Origin: Bacillus sp. RO3 | Lineage (GTDB): Bacteria; Bacillota; Bacilli; Bacillales; Bacillaceae_B | Assembly (NCBI RefSeq): GCF_012911895.1 | Contig: NZ_JAAXCV010000019.1 | Coordinates: 143,244-207,243, forward strand | Length of the DNA: 64,000 nt | Reading direction: 5' to 3' | In this document: piece by piece, positions 16,499 through 24,458 of the stretch | How the letters are laid out: each line of letters begins with the position of its first letter | Position numbering within the stretch: position 1 is the first letter of the stretch | Notes under the pieces: generated by a model | What the model saw: the letters and a program-made list of their open reading frames with translations, nothing else | What the model was told of the DNA's origin: nothing | Database searches by the model: none | Translations under genes and position numbers: made by a program

Positions 16499-16792
16499 TT
16501 GGAACAAATCAGTAAAAAGTACGAAAACATCACCCGGTATCTCTTAACCCTTTTTTTCATCTTATTGACGATTAAAACGTTTGTGGTGGAAGCAACTTGG
16601 TTTGACTACGTATGGGCCTTATTTATTTTAATCTATCTATCGTTCTTTTTGTTCAGGAGTATAATCGAACGCAAAAAGATTTATGCCATCATTCTAGCGC
16701 TGCTTTTCCTTGCCAATTTATTCTGGCTGATGGGAGATGTGATGAATAGCAGCCAGGTACTATCCAGAAGCTTGGCAGAAGTTACTTTATAA
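16499..16792 (+). CDS. small membrane protein, TTG start
   Basis: 97 residues with three predicted helices (about 13-30, 36-53 and 60-79). Start is a TTG at 16499 after GGAGGAG; the ATG nearby is in another frame. It follows the previous small membrane gene by 16 bp and precedes the HIT gene by 35 bp, so it belongs to the same unit. Function unknown. Confidence 0.65.
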   Translation: MEQISKKYENITRYLLTLFFILLTIKTFVVEATWFDYVWALFILIYLSFFLFRSIIERKKIYAIILALLFLANLFWLMGDVMNSSQVLSRSLAEVTL

Positions 16793-16827
16793 AAAAATCA
16801 GCATTCGCCAATTGGAGGAAAAGCGTC

Positions 16828-17316
16828 ATGAGAGAAATCACCTTATCAAACGGTACCACCGTGGAAGTCGAGTGTTTAAGCTGTGCTTTAACGAGGGGAT
16901 TGATTGAACCTGACGGGGGCGTCGTCATGGAAACAGATTACTTCCACGCCCACCAGGATGTGGCTTATCCGATTCGAGGGTTAATCATACTGGCTTCCAA
17001 ACGGCATATCACATGCTTCGATGAATTAACCGAAGAAGAAAAGCTGGATTACATCAACAGTTTAACCAGGATCCGAAAAGCACAGCGGGACGTGTTGGGA
17101 ATTGACTATGTCTACTACTTCTACAATGAAGACACCACCCACCATTTCCATACCTGGATGGTTCCGAGATATGAATGGATGTACGAATTCGGACGCTCCG
17201 TCGAGTCCGTGAGACCCGTCCTGCTTCATGCCCGAAATGAAATGAATGACGGGGAAAATGTGAAAGAGGTATTGGAAGCGATACGTGCTTTGACCCGGGA
17301 ACTCAATGGGGATTGA
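16828..17316 (+). CDS. HIT-family hydrolase-like protein
   Basis: 162 residues. The order of motifs fits the histidine triad fold: an N-terminal CLSCAL, the strand ILASKRHITCFDELTEEE, then HHFHTWMVPR near residues 110-119. HIT proteins hydrolyse or transfer nucleoside phosphate groups. In the usual HxHxHxx the third His is Trp here (HFHTW); the middle His, the nucleophile, is kept. RBS GGAGG, 10 bp before the ATG at 16828. It is the last gene of the PspC-led run. Confidence 0.82.
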   Translation: MREITLSNGTTVEVECLSCALTRGLIEPDGGVVMETDYFHAHQDVAYPIRGLIILASKRHITCFDELTEEEKLDYINSLTRIRKAQRDVLGIDYVYYFYNEDTTHHFHTWMVPRYEWMYEFGRSVESVRPVLLHARNEMNDGENVKEVLEAIRALTRELNGD

Positions 17317-17366
17317 AACGTATCCCCTCCTACACTATCTTCTTAGTTAACGAACATAGTAGATAT

Positions 17367-17404
17367 AAAAAAACGATCAGTGGCCCATGGCAGTCACTGA
17401 TCGT
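17367..17404. terminator. terminator between convergent genes
   Basis: ACGATCAGTG and CACTGATCGT form a 10-bp stem; the minus side ends in TTTTTTTATAT and serves the nucleotidase gene, the plus side in CTTCT. Confidence 0.78.
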
Positions 17405-17449
17405 CTTCTATATTCCCCGAAGAACCATTAAACAGAGTGGATGCTCCTC

Positions 17450-18862
17450 TCAGATCATAACGGATGATTCCCTGCGTTCTCTTAAATACTTCATAAACAC
17501 ATCCTTCACCATCACGTTTTTTCCGACTTTCAACAGCATGTTCCCTTTTACAGACGAATATCCGCAAACCTCTTCATACAATAATGGAGATCCTGTTCCT
17601 ACTCTGTATCTCTTGTCATCTACTAGACTCTCTCCATTTACTTCAATATGTGAAACGACGCCGTCACGTTGCTTCCAAGTCACTCCCGAGAAGGCCAAAG
17701 CACCGATTGGGATTCCGTGTGGACGAAACCCGTTTCCATATACAGGCTTACAAGTGACCTCTTCATGCATTGAATCTGTTATCAATCCGGCCAATTGTTC
17801 ACCCTTCAGCTCCATCAAAACAGGGGAGTGCATGCTTTTGCACCGATTCAATACATCCCCTATGGTCACATCTCCGGCATTCAATCCTTCTTCCACAGCG
17901 GCTCCTCCATACATGATTCCAACTTCCGCCTTCCAATAGTCCCGAACCGCTTCTGCCATGAGTTGAATGACCCCGCCATGAGTCAGGGATTCACTTGTTG
18001 TGTATAATACCTCCGATAAAAACTCCCTTGTTTCTTCACGTCCCCTTTCTAAGATCGCCTTCATGTCAGGATCAGCCTCGGACTCTGGAGTCATTTCCAC
18101 TAATCTTCCCTCAAATGACCCAATCTGATGATGGCCGTTTTCCTTGATGACATCCAAGACTAACTCCCCCACGTATTGTCCATAGGATCCCGCTTGCACA
18201 ATCACAACACCTGATTCCACAACAGGGCTTTTGAGAACTGTATGAGAATGTGCCCCCACAATCACATCGACCAAGCCGCTGACTTCCTTTGCCATTTCCA
18301 CATCCGCTTCATAACCCAGATGGGATAAGAAGACAATAATATGGGCTCCCCGTTCTTTAAGGTCAGCCACTGCTTCTTTCATGAACTGAACAGTGTCACG
18401 GTTCCTGAATCCATGCTTATTTTCATAAAGATCACCGAATTGATCCGTTGCACCAAACAACCCTATTTTCACACCGTTCTCTACAGTCAGGAGAAGGGTT
18501 TCCTTCATCCCGCCGATGGTTGTCCCGTCACCCTCTGTCAGATTCCCTAGCAACCAGGGAACACTGGACTCGCGGCTGTGCTTACGTACAAGCTCCGTCG
18601 TCGATCGCAGCAGCTCATTATTCCCAACAGACATGGCATGATAACCGACGTTTTCAAGCATCTCTAAATGCATACGGCCATCCGTCGCCAGGCATTCGTT
18701 GATGCTCATATCCAAATGATCCCCGCCGTCCAATAAGAGGTAACTTTCCCCCTCCGCCTTCAGCTCACTGACCCGTTTCTTTATGTATGCAGCCTGTCTG
18801 ATCACTAATTCATAGTTTCCGTGTAGATCATTGGTGTGAAGAATGGTGATGTTTTTTTTCAT
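17450..18862 (-). CDS. YunD-like metallophosphatase / 5'-nucleotidase
   Basis: 470 residues, two domains. The metallophosphatase domain shows HTNDLHGNYE (metal-binding Asp and His at about 9-12), LDGGDHLD, GNNELL in place of the usual GNHE, LSHLG and VGAHSHT. The C-terminal 5_nucleotid_C domain holds MYGGAAVEEGL and VLNRCKSMH. The set matches B. subtilis YunD, which lacks a signal peptide; here too the N-terminus is cytoplasmic (MKKNITILH). Reaction is hydrolysis of nucleoside phosphates. AAGGGGGA precedes the ATG. It is driven by promoter 18927-18955. Confidence 0.88.
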   Translation of the reverse strand: MKKNITILHTNDLHGNYELVIRQAAYIKKRVSELKAEGESYLLLDGGDHLDMSINECLATDGRMHLEMLENVGYHAMSVGNNELLRSTTELVRKHSRESSVPWLLGNLTEGDGTTIGGMKETLLLTVENGVKIGLFGATDQFGDLYENKHGFRNRDTVQFMKEAVADLKERGAHIIVFLSHLGYEADVEMAKEVSGLVDVIVGAHSHTVLKSPVVESGVVIVQAGSYGQYVGELVLDVIKENGHHQIGSFEGRLVEMTPESEADPDMKAILERGREETREFLSEVLYTTSESLTHGGVIQLMAEAVRDYWKAEVGIMYGGAAVEEGLNAGDVTIGDVLNRCKSMHSPVLMELKGEQLAGLITDSMHEEVTCKPVYGNGFRPHGIPIGALAFSGVTWKQRDGVVSHIEVNGESLVDDKRYRVGTGSPLLYEEVCGYSSVKGNMLLKVGKNVMVKDVFMKYLRERRESSVMI

Positions 18863-18926
18863 CGATGATCCCCCTTATCGTTTATCTCTACTCTCATCCA
18901 TCTAAAAGGCTTTATGCCCACTACCA

Positions 18927-18955
18927 ATTATTCCAAAATAACCCAAAGAACTCAA
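18927..18955 (-). promoter_or_regulatory. conserved-family sigma-A promoter, member 2
   Basis: Minus strand TTGAGT, 17 bp, AATAAT, then TGGTAGT. It has the same -10 surrounding block as the promoters at 12691, 23676 and 29051. Start near 18920, leader about 58 nt to the YunD-like gene. Confidence 0.72.
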
Positions 18956-18971
18956 TCGTTTATTTCATTGC

Positions 18972-19006
18972 AAAAAAAGAGGCTCATCCCTCCCAGGATA
19001 AGCCTC
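18972..19006 (-). terminator. terminator after the quinone reductase gene
   Basis: GAGGCTTATCC pairs with GGGATGAGCCTC, with a G-U pair, followed by TTTTTTT on the minus strand. It lies 7 bp past the stop codon. Confidence 0.8.
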
Positions 19007-19012
19007 CTCTGC

Positions 19013-20017
19013 CTATTCTAAAATATTCACGATCGTTCTTCCTCTTGCTTTGCCGGCCAGGATGTCAGACAGTGCTTGAGGCAGCTCATGGAATGAAACT
19101 TCATTTTGAATCTCATTCAATCCCTCAGGCATTAAGTCACCAGCCATTCGCTCCCATAAGGTGACTCTCAGGTCTTTAGGGCAATAGACCGAATCGATTC
19201 CCAACAGGTTGACTCCTCTCAGGATGAAAGGAAATACCGTCGTCGGGACATCCACTCCGCCGGTGAGTCCACTGACAGCGACGGATCCGCCATACTGTGT
19301 ATGGCTCAAAACAGCAGTCAATGTCTTGCCGCCCACGGGATCGACGGCACCTGCCCAGCGCTGTTTCCCTATTGGACGGATCTTCTCAGGCGTCACTTCA
19401 TCACGGGAGATCACGTCTTTCGCCCCTAACTTCTTCAAGTAGTCATGCTCCGATTCTTTCCCGGTACTGGCGACGACTTCATAGTTGCGCTTCGCAAGCA
19501 TGGATACGGCCATGCTTCCGACACCGCCTGTCGCCCCTGTTACTAAAACGGGACCGTCTTCAGGCGTCAAGCCGTTCTTCTCCAATTGATGGATGGACAG
19601 GGCGGCTGTAAATCCTGCCGTCCCCAACGTCATGGCTTCTTTCATCGTCAAGTTCTCTGGCAGCGGGACCACCCAATCTGCAGGGACCCTTGCGTATTCA
19701 CTGTATCCACCGTAGTGGGAAACGCCCAGCTCATAGCTCGTTACAATGACCTTATCCCCCTCCTGATAGCGGGAGTCACTGGACGAAGTCACGATTCCGG
19801 CGAGGTCAATCCCCGGGACGAACGGATAAGACTTCACAATATTCCCCTTAGGGATACTAGCCAGCCCGTCTTTATAATTTACGCTTGAATAATGGACCCG
19901 GATCGTCACATCCCCTTCCGGCAGGTCATCAAACGTCAGTGATTCAACGTTCACTGAAAAATCTTCCCCGGATTTATTTACGACAAGAGCCTTAAATTCT
20001 TTAGACAACTGAATCAT
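19013..20017 (-). CDS. YhdH/YhfP-family quinone oxidoreductase (acryloyl-CoA reductase-like)
   Basis: Zinc-free MDR-family reductase, 334 residues. The N-terminal GroES-like domain has SSVNYKDGLA, the family mark, and the nucleotide fold is VLVTGATGGVGSMAVSML at about 150-167. AGAVDPVGGKTL and GLTGGVDVPTTVFPFILRGVNLLGID are typical of YhdH/YhfP proteins, which reduce quinones or acryloyl-CoA with NADPH. I set the start at the ATG at 20017 (GGAAAGGGG), since a longer frame to 20107 would cross the operator region. It is divergent from a TetR gene that probably represses it. Confidence 0.9.
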   Translation of the reverse strand: MIQLSKEFKALVVNKSGEDFSVNVESLTFDDLPEGDVTIRVHYSSVNYKDGLASIPKGNIVKSYPFVPGIDLAGIVTSSSDSRYQEGDKVIVTSYELGVSHYGGYSEYARVPADWVVPLPENLTMKEAMTLGTAGFTAALSIHQLEKNGLTPEDGPVLVTGATGGVGSMAVSMLAKRNYEVVASTGKESEHDYLKKLGAKDVISRDEVTPEKIRPIGKQRWAGAVDPVGGKTLTAVLSHTQYGGSVAVSGLTGGVDVPTTVFPFILRGVNLLGIDSVYCPKDLRVTLWERMAGDLMPEGLNEIQNEVSFHELPQALSDILAGKARGRTIVNILE

Positions 20018-20060
20018 TCCCCTTTCCAATTGATTGACTCCATCATAGTACATTTTATGC

Positions 20061-20088
20061 TGACCGGTCAATTTATTTTGTCTAGTCA
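20061..20088. promoter_or_regulatory. tandem palindromic operators between quinone reductase and TetR genes
   Basis: TGACCGGTCA at 20061-20070 is a perfect palindrome and TGTCTAGTCA at 20079-20088 is a near copy. Their centres are 18 bp apart. Two dimers of the adjacent TetR repressor could bind here and control both divergent genes. Confidence 0.6.
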
Positions 20089-20163
20089 GTATAAAATGGT
20101 CGTACAAGTGTAAAATGTTTTGTATAATAGAGGTGAGGTTTCAAATGGAGGTTCGATGCAGCA

Positions 20164-20757
20164 ATGGCTAATAAAGCAGAACAGCGACGCAAACAAATAC
20201 TGAAAGCCGCCTTTCAGGCAGCATCGGAAAAAGGCTATGAATCCGTGACCCTGCAGGATATTGCCGACTATGCAGATGTGAGTAAAGGCGTCACCAACTA
20301 CTATTTTGACAATAAAGCAGACGTATTCGCCCATCTTTTTGAGTGGATCACCACAAGGATCTATGAAAAAGAAGCCGAAGCGATGGAAGAAAAAGAAACC
20401 GCCCTCGACAAGCTGGAAGCCTATATCAATCAGGTCTTCATCAGTCCCGGTGAAAACAAACCCTTCTACCGGGTCTACCTGGATTTCCTGGCCCAGGTCA
20501 AAAACGATGACCGCTACAAAGAAATCAACCAGGCATTCTATGAAAACTGCTGGTCCATCGGCGAAAGCATCATCACACAGGGGATCGAAGAACACATCTT
20601 TCATGTAGACAACATCGAACAAGCGGCCAAGGCCATGCGTGCCATGATCGACGGCAGTCTGATCCAGTGGCTCATGCGGGATGACGATTCCCTCCACGGT
20701 TATTATCGAACCGTGTGCTACGAATCGATTCTTCAGATCCTGAACGTCAGGAAATAG
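20164..20757 (+). CDS. TetR-family transcriptional regulator
   Basis: 197 residues. The N-terminal helix-turn-helix is clear: ILKAAFQAASEKGYESVTLQ, then DIADYADVSKGVTNYYFDNK. The C-terminal domain resembles the TetR_C_6/BetI-like group. It is transcribed away from the YhdH-like reductase gene; two palindromes lie between them, so self-control plus control of the reductase is likely. Start ATG at 20164 has GGAGG 12 nt upstream, slightly long. A 203-codon frame on the opposite strand is a shadow. Confidence 0.9.
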   Translation: MANKAEQRRKQILKAAFQAASEKGYESVTLQDIADYADVSKGVTNYYFDNKADVFAHLFEWITTRIYEKEAEAMEEKETALDKLEAYINQVFISPGENKPFYRVYLDFLAQVKNDDRYKEINQAFYENCWSIGESIITQGIEEHIFHVDNIEQAAKAMRAMIDGSLIQWLMRDDDSLHGYYRTVCYESILQILNVRK

Positions 20758-20762
20758 TACGA

Positions 20763-20803
20763 AACCGGGTCCTGCCTCCTTTCATTGAAGACAGGACCCG
20801 GTT
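20763..20803. terminator. terminator between TetR gene and convergent small gene
   Basis: AACCGGGTCCTG and CAGGACCCGGTT form a 12-bp perfect stem with a 17-nt loop. Tails are weak in T on both sides, so efficiency is uncertain. Confidence 0.65.
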
Positions 20804-20807
20804 GCCA

Positions 20808-20939
20808 TCATTTTTTCAGTATCCAAACAATCATGATCCCCACCCCGACGATCACCATCCCAAAATGTAAAAACCAATAATCCACCATTAGTTCCCATTG
20901 AAGGCGCTGGATTTCTTTCACCCTTTGAACGTAATTCAT
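20808..20939 (-). CDS. 43-residue single-pass membrane protein
   Basis: Read from ATG 20939: a charged N-terminus (NYVQRVKEIQRLQWELM) and one hydrophobic helix (FLHFGMVIVGVGIMIVWIL) ending in KK. AAGGGTG precedes the start. It is 14 bp from the frameshifted small membrane gene and may belong to the signal peptidase unit. Function unknown. Confidence 0.6.
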   Translation of the reverse strand: MNYVQRVKEIQRLQWELMVDYWFLHFGMVIVGVGIMIVWILKK

Positions 20940-20952
20940 ATATACACCCTTC

Positions 20953-21164
20953 TCAACCAGACTTACGCAGTACCTTAATAGACAAACCGGCTAAAATAAA
21001 CGAAACCGCCACCAGCAGAGGCATCACGAAAAAAGCCCGATCAGATCCGTCTTATCATTCCAAGGGACAAATGCCTCCCATACTTTAAATGTCATTTTCC
21101 CCAACAGTATTAAAATGAAAAGGGTGAAGACGTAATAAATGACCTTTTCCAGCACTTGTTTCAA
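20953..21164 (-). pseudogene. small membrane protein gene with a frameshift
   Basis: From a TTG at 21164 (GGAAGGG upstream) the frame reads KQVLEKVIYYVFTLFILILL and on to NDKTDLIGLF, then meets TGA after a run of six T. Adding one T restores FVMPLLVAVSFILAGLSIKV to a stop at 20953. The joined product of about 70 residues has two hydrophobic helices. So it is either a real frameshift mutation, a phase-variable homopolymer tract or a base-calling error. It sits between lepB and the 43-residue gene. Confidence 0.55.
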
Positions 21165-21201
21165 CCTTTTCAGTCCCTTCCCATTCCCCAAATGCTTGTT
21201 C

Positions 21202-21744
21202 TTACTGTTTCACGATCCTCATATCCTTAAGAGGGTAAAATACGACATTCGTCGTCCCTATCACCTCTTCCTTTGGGACCGCCCCAATATGTCTGCTGTC
21301 CTTGCTGTCCCTCCTGTTATCCCCCATGACGAATAAATGCCCCTCCGGCACGGTGGATTGTGAGACCGCTGTATCCTCTAAAGTAAAAGGCATCGTTAAG
21401 TCCCCAGCGACTTCCTTTTTTTGCTTGTCCAGGTACGGCTCATCATACGCTTTCCCATTCACATACAGCGTATCTTCTTTGTACTCGATCTTATCTCCCG
21501 GGAGACCAATCACACGCTTTATATAATCCTGCTCCTTATTTGCGTGAAACACCACGATGTCAAAACGCTCTATATCACCTAACTTAGAGACAATCATCCG
21601 TTCCTGGTCTTGCAGGGTCGCATTCATGGAAGATCCTTTCACCATGATCGGTGTGTACAGGAAAGTCCTGACCACCAATACCACCATCAGGGCGATCCCC
21701 ACCGCCTTCATCCATTCCAGTACCTCATTATCCTTTTTCGCCAC
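21202..21744 (-). CDS. lepB: signal peptidase I (SipS/SipT type)
   Basis: Membrane-bound serine-lysine protease that removes signal peptides from secreted proteins. 180 residues, the short Bacillus type with one N-terminal membrane segment (about 12-30). Catalytic Ser is in GSSMNATL at about residue 39; the general-base Lys is in YIKRVIGLPGD at about 77-80; box E appears as GDNRRDSKDSR. The start is GTG at 21744 with GGGAG upstream. No large secreted protein gene is next to it. Confidence 0.95.
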   Translation of the reverse strand: MAKKDNEVLEWMKAVGIALMVVLVVRTFLYTPIMVKGSSMNATLQDQERMIVSKLGDIERFDIVVFHANKEQDYIKRVIGLPGDKIEYKEDTLYVNGKAYDEPYLDKQKKEVAGDLTMPFTLEDTAVSQSTVPEGHLFVMGDNRRDSKDSRHIGAVPKEEVIGTTNVVFYPLKDMRIVKQ

Positions 21745-21766
21745 ACTCTTCTCCCTCTCCCTGGTC

Positions 21767-21979
21767 TTAAAAAGAAAAGTAGCAGCTTACACACTGCTGA
21801 CCATTCTTTTGCCGTCTATTTCTTTCCCCGCATTGAGGACATAGGACCTCAGCCGAGTTTTGATGGATTCCCTTGTTTCCATGCATATAGCGATTCAATG
21901 CCACATTGGCAAACCAAACGGTTCCGACAATCACGCAGCCTGATACCGTTAAAATCCCTATCAGTACAACCGCATCCAT
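21767..21979 (-). CDS. small membrane protein with C-terminal zinc ribbon
   Basis: 70 residues: one N-terminal hydrophobic helix (VVLIGILTVSGCVIVGTVW) and a tail with CPQCGERN and, 14 residues on, CVSCYF, a four-cysteine zinc ribbon. I set the start at the ATG at 21979, 9 nt after GGAAAGGG; another ATG lies 9 bp upstream. It precedes lepB by 22 bp, so it may be co-transcribed. Family not recognised. Confidence 0.65.
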   Translation of the reverse strand: MDAVVLIGILTVSGCVIVGTVWFANVALNRYMHGNKGIHQNSAEVLCPQCGERNRRQKNGQQCVSCYFSF

Positions 21980-22134
21980 CTCATCCATCCCTTTCCTTTT
22001 TCTTACATACGTTAAAGACACAGGAAAGTTTCACTTTTTGCTGTCTCCTTAATGAAATAAATGGAGGAACACTTCCTTGAATGCTGAATCAATATCTGGA
22101 AATAGTAAGAATAACTCAATTAAAAGGAGCCTGC

Positions 22135-22686
22135 ATGATGACCAATACGTTGGAAGCCATTTCCGCCATAGTGAAAAATTTTGTAGATGACTCACCGAAA
22201 CCACCCTTGCACGTAGGGGAGGTAATGGATCTTTGGACAGCCTTTACGGCATTTCATGAGGCCCATGCCCTCTATCAGGTTGCCCTGAATACCACGATGG
22301 ACAAAGAGTTGAAACAGCTTGTGCGAGATGCCCTAGATGGCAGTTTGGCAGATACCAAAAAGATTGAAAAGCTCCTTCTCAAAGAAGGGGTTCCCCTGCC
22401 CCTTGTAAATCCTAAAAAGCCCGTCTCCGATCCTACAGCCATCCCGGAAGGAGTCAAATTGAATGATGATGAAATCGCCAATCTCATGTCAGCGAAGATT
22501 GCCGCTTCCATCACTTTTTGCGGACAGGCCATCTCGAAAACCGTCCGTACCGATGCAGGTTTACTGTTTTTCTCCATCCAAATCAATCTGATGAAACTGG
22601 CTACACCTTTAAAAACGATCATGATCGAGAAAAACTGGCTCAAAATGCCGCCTACCTATCAACCCCCTGGCGCACCCCACCAGTAA
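22135..22686 (+). CDS. DUF3231 family protein (one-domain form)
   Basis: 183 residues, mostly helical: LHVGEVMDLWTAFTAFHEAH, FEMAx-type ferritin-like helices, and an internal VPLPLVNPKKP loop. This is a single DUF3231 domain; B. subtilis relatives are longer with two domains and include spore-associated proteins. The helices and spaced His/Glu suggest a four-helix bundle of ferritin-like type, by inference. Start ATG at 22135 (or 22138) follows AAAGGAG. It has its own terminator. Confidence 0.85.
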   Translation: MMTNTLEAISAIVKNFVDDSPKPPLHVGEVMDLWTAFTAFHEAHALYQVALNTTMDKELKQLVRDALDGSLADTKKIEKLLLKEGVPLPLVNPKKPVSDPTAIPEGVKLNDDEIANLMSAKIAASITFCGQAISKTVRTDAGLLFFSIQINLMKLATPLKTIMIEKNWLKMPPTYQPPGAPHQ

Positions 22687-22716
22687 TCGTCGCCTCTCCT
22701 ACTCAATGTAAAATCG

Positions 22717-22757
22717 GCAATCCGTCCAGCGGGGGTACGCCCCTGTTGACGGATTGC
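22717..22757 (+). terminator. terminator after DUF3231 gene
   Basis: GCAATCCGTC and GACGGATTGC enclose a second GC-rich stem (GGGG/CCCC), followed by TCTTT. Confidence 0.75.
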
Positions 22758-22787
22758 TCTTTGACCGGGGGTGAGCACCCTGATTTC

Positions 22788-23153
22788 CTATACGTGAATG
22801 TGTCGATCTCCATCACGTTCAACCGTCGACTCTAATACTTCATCCCTTACTTCCAGTATGTACTTTTGATGAACGTTTTCTTTCCCACCGTATTTTTCGT
22901 ACCAATCCCTGATCCTCTGGACATGCGCCTCGTCATTCCTGATGCTCTCCTCGATCTTCACATACTCGTCGCAGCTGTCATACTCCCAGATGGCGAAAAT
23001 CTCAACTGTCTGATCATCATGGTCCTTCATCCAGCGCCCCACTAAACGGGACCCGTGCTTAAGCTGATTAGGCAGATTCGTTTGATGGAAATGGGCATTG
23101 AACGTGTCGACGAATTGTTTTGTGACGATATAATATTTTCTTCTATAGAACAT
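22788..23153 (-). CDS. NIPSNAP-like protein
   Basis: 121 residues, a dimeric alpha-beta barrel type. FYRRKYYIV at the start, HFHQTNLPNQLKHGSRLVGR in the middle and VEIFAIWEYDSCDEYVKIEE are the family pattern. These proteins are small and usually without known enzyme activity. ATG at 23153 follows GGAGGAGG. It comes 45 bp after the lipoprotein gene on the same strand. Confidence 0.8.
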   Translation of the reverse strand: MFYRRKYYIVTKQFVDTFNAHFHQTNLPNQLKHGSRLVGRWMKDHDDQTVEIFAIWEYDSCDEYVKIEESIRNDEAHVQRIRDWYEKYGGKENVHQKYILEVRDEVLESTVERDGDRHIHV

Positions 23154-23198
23154 CTGACTTCCTCCTCCATTCAACCACCAAGGATAATCGAATAGGGT

Positions 23199-23639
23199 TT
23201 ACTCCTTCTCGGCCTTCACCACAAAACTCGTGTATGCCTCTCCATCAACCTCTACGTCGATTCTCCACAGCCCTTCTCTTCCCAGGGCGAATTTGGCGCC
23301 GCTCTTGTTGTGATCAATTCCCCACTTATACAGATAAATGGTTTCATTGGTTTCTTTATGAAGTGCTGTCATGAGATACTTCTTTCCGCTGACGTCCACA
23401 GAGTCATCGAGAAAATACACATCGTAGTGCCTTCCCTCGGCAAAGGGAAAAGCCGGCTCAGTTTCTTCACCGTTTACCTTTACCAGCCCGAACTTCCCTT
23501 CCTTCCCATACATGATCATCTCTTTCTCGGTGAACGTTCCGGTTTCCTTCCAATCTTCTTCATCATTTCCTCCACTGCAGCCTGACAGGGAGACTCCCAA
23601 AACGACCAATAGCGTGAGGAATATGGCTCTCATCTTCAT
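23199..23639 (-). CDS. lipoprotein of unknown function
   Basis: 146 residues. The N-terminus MKMRAIFLTLLVVLG leads to the lipobox LSGC, so the mature protein starts at about Cys21 and is membrane-anchored outside. The rest is beta-rich with no recognised domain. I chose the ATG at 23639 (GGAGGGATGGCA). It is driven by promoter 23676-23704 and followed by the NIPSNAP-like gene. Confidence 0.75.
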   Translation of the reverse strand: MKMRAIFLTLLVVLGVSLSGCSGGNDEEDWKETGTFTEKEMIMYGKEGKFGLVKVNGEETEPAFPFAEGRHYDVYFLDDSVDVSGKKYLMTALHKETNETIYLYKWGIDHNKSGAKFALGREGLWRIDVEVDGEAYTSFVVKAEKE

Positions 23640-23675
23640 TGCCATCCCTCCGATTATCAATCAAACTATCTACCA

Positions 23676-23704
23676 ATTATTTCAAATTACATGGGATTAC
23701 TCAA
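23676..23704 (-). promoter_or_regulatory. conserved-family sigma-A promoter, member 3
   Basis: Minus strand TTGAGT, 17 bp, AATAAT, then TGGTAGAT. It shares TTTGAAATAATTGGTAG with the other members. Leader about 30 nt to the lipoprotein gene. Confidence 0.72.
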
Positions 23705-23716
23705 TCTTTTTTTCAT

Positions 23717-23750
23717 AAAAAAAGAAGCATATCAATAGACAATATGCCTC
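23717..23750 (-). terminator. terminator after the P-loop kinase gene
   Basis: GAGGCATAT and ATATGCTTC pair with one mismatch; the minus side ends in TTTTTTT. It separates the kinase gene from the lipoprotein promoter. Confidence 0.7.
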
Positions 23751-23771
23751 CCCGCCGTGACCATACATCCC

Positions 23772-24404
23772 TCAGATAACAGCTTTCTCCACATCCGCAG
23801 AGTTCCGTATCACCACATCAAAATGCTCGTGGTACGGATGCATGAATAATTCATATTGAATTCTTCGTTCTTCATGGGTTCGTTTTAAATAGTCAAGCTC
23901 CATTCCTCTTTCAGCAATATCCCGGGTACTTCTTCTCATGAACTCTGTTTCACCGTCCGTATAGAAATAAATCTTCAGATCATATAAATCAGGATCGGTA
24001 AACGCCACGCTCATGCCCTCCACAATCGATACCCTGTTTTGTGAAGAAATCAGCCTCCTCTTTTCATAAGGGGTTTCCATTGTATAAACATCCATCCCCT
24101 CCCTGATCATGCGAACGTCCCTCTCCAGGGCCCAGACATGATGGGCGGCAGAATGGCACGCCGTCATTTTAGAATGATGCTTTTCATTTTGATACTCATA
24201 TTCCACCAGCGTCCCTTTTCTTACTGAGGAACTGACGATATACGCATCTGTATTGATGGCATTGACTTGGTTTCGTCCAAGGTGCTCCATGAGGTGACCG
24301 GTAAAGGTCGTCTTTCCGGACGCACCATGCCCTGAGATCCCGATGATGACTCTCTTATCATCTCTTTTTATCCTCTCTGCCACTCTATGTATGATTTCTT
24401 CCAT
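23772..24404 (-). CDS. uridine kinase-like P-loop phosphotransferase
   Basis: 210 residues. Walker A is GISGHGASGKTT at about residues 22-33, followed by INTDAYIVSS, the nucleoside-substrate Asp region, and the lid region with RRSTRDIAERG. The layout is of the uridine kinase/phosphoribulokinase family, but shorter and divergent, so the substrate is open. GGGGGAG precedes the ATG at 24404. No neighbours share a pathway. Confidence 0.82.
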   Translation of the reverse strand: MEEIIHRVAERIKRDDKRVIIGISGHGASGKTTFTGHLMEHLGRNQVNAINTDAYIVSSSVRKGTLVEYEYQNEKHHSKMTACHSAAHHVWALERDVRMIREGMDVYTMETPYEKRRLISSQNRVSIVEGMSVAFTDPDLYDLKIYFYTDGETEFMRRSTRDIAERGMELDYLKRTHEERRIQYELFMHPYHEHFDVVIRNSADVEKAVI

Positions 24405-24458
24405 CCTTCTCCCCCATTCAACAAAGGCATCGCCTGGAGCAATACCTTCTACTAAGAC

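Noticed and set aside
20086..20697. 203-codon open frame on the minus strand opposite the TetR gene
   Set aside because: Composition follows the complement of the TetR codons, there is no ribosome site or family pattern, and TetR on the plus strand is clear.
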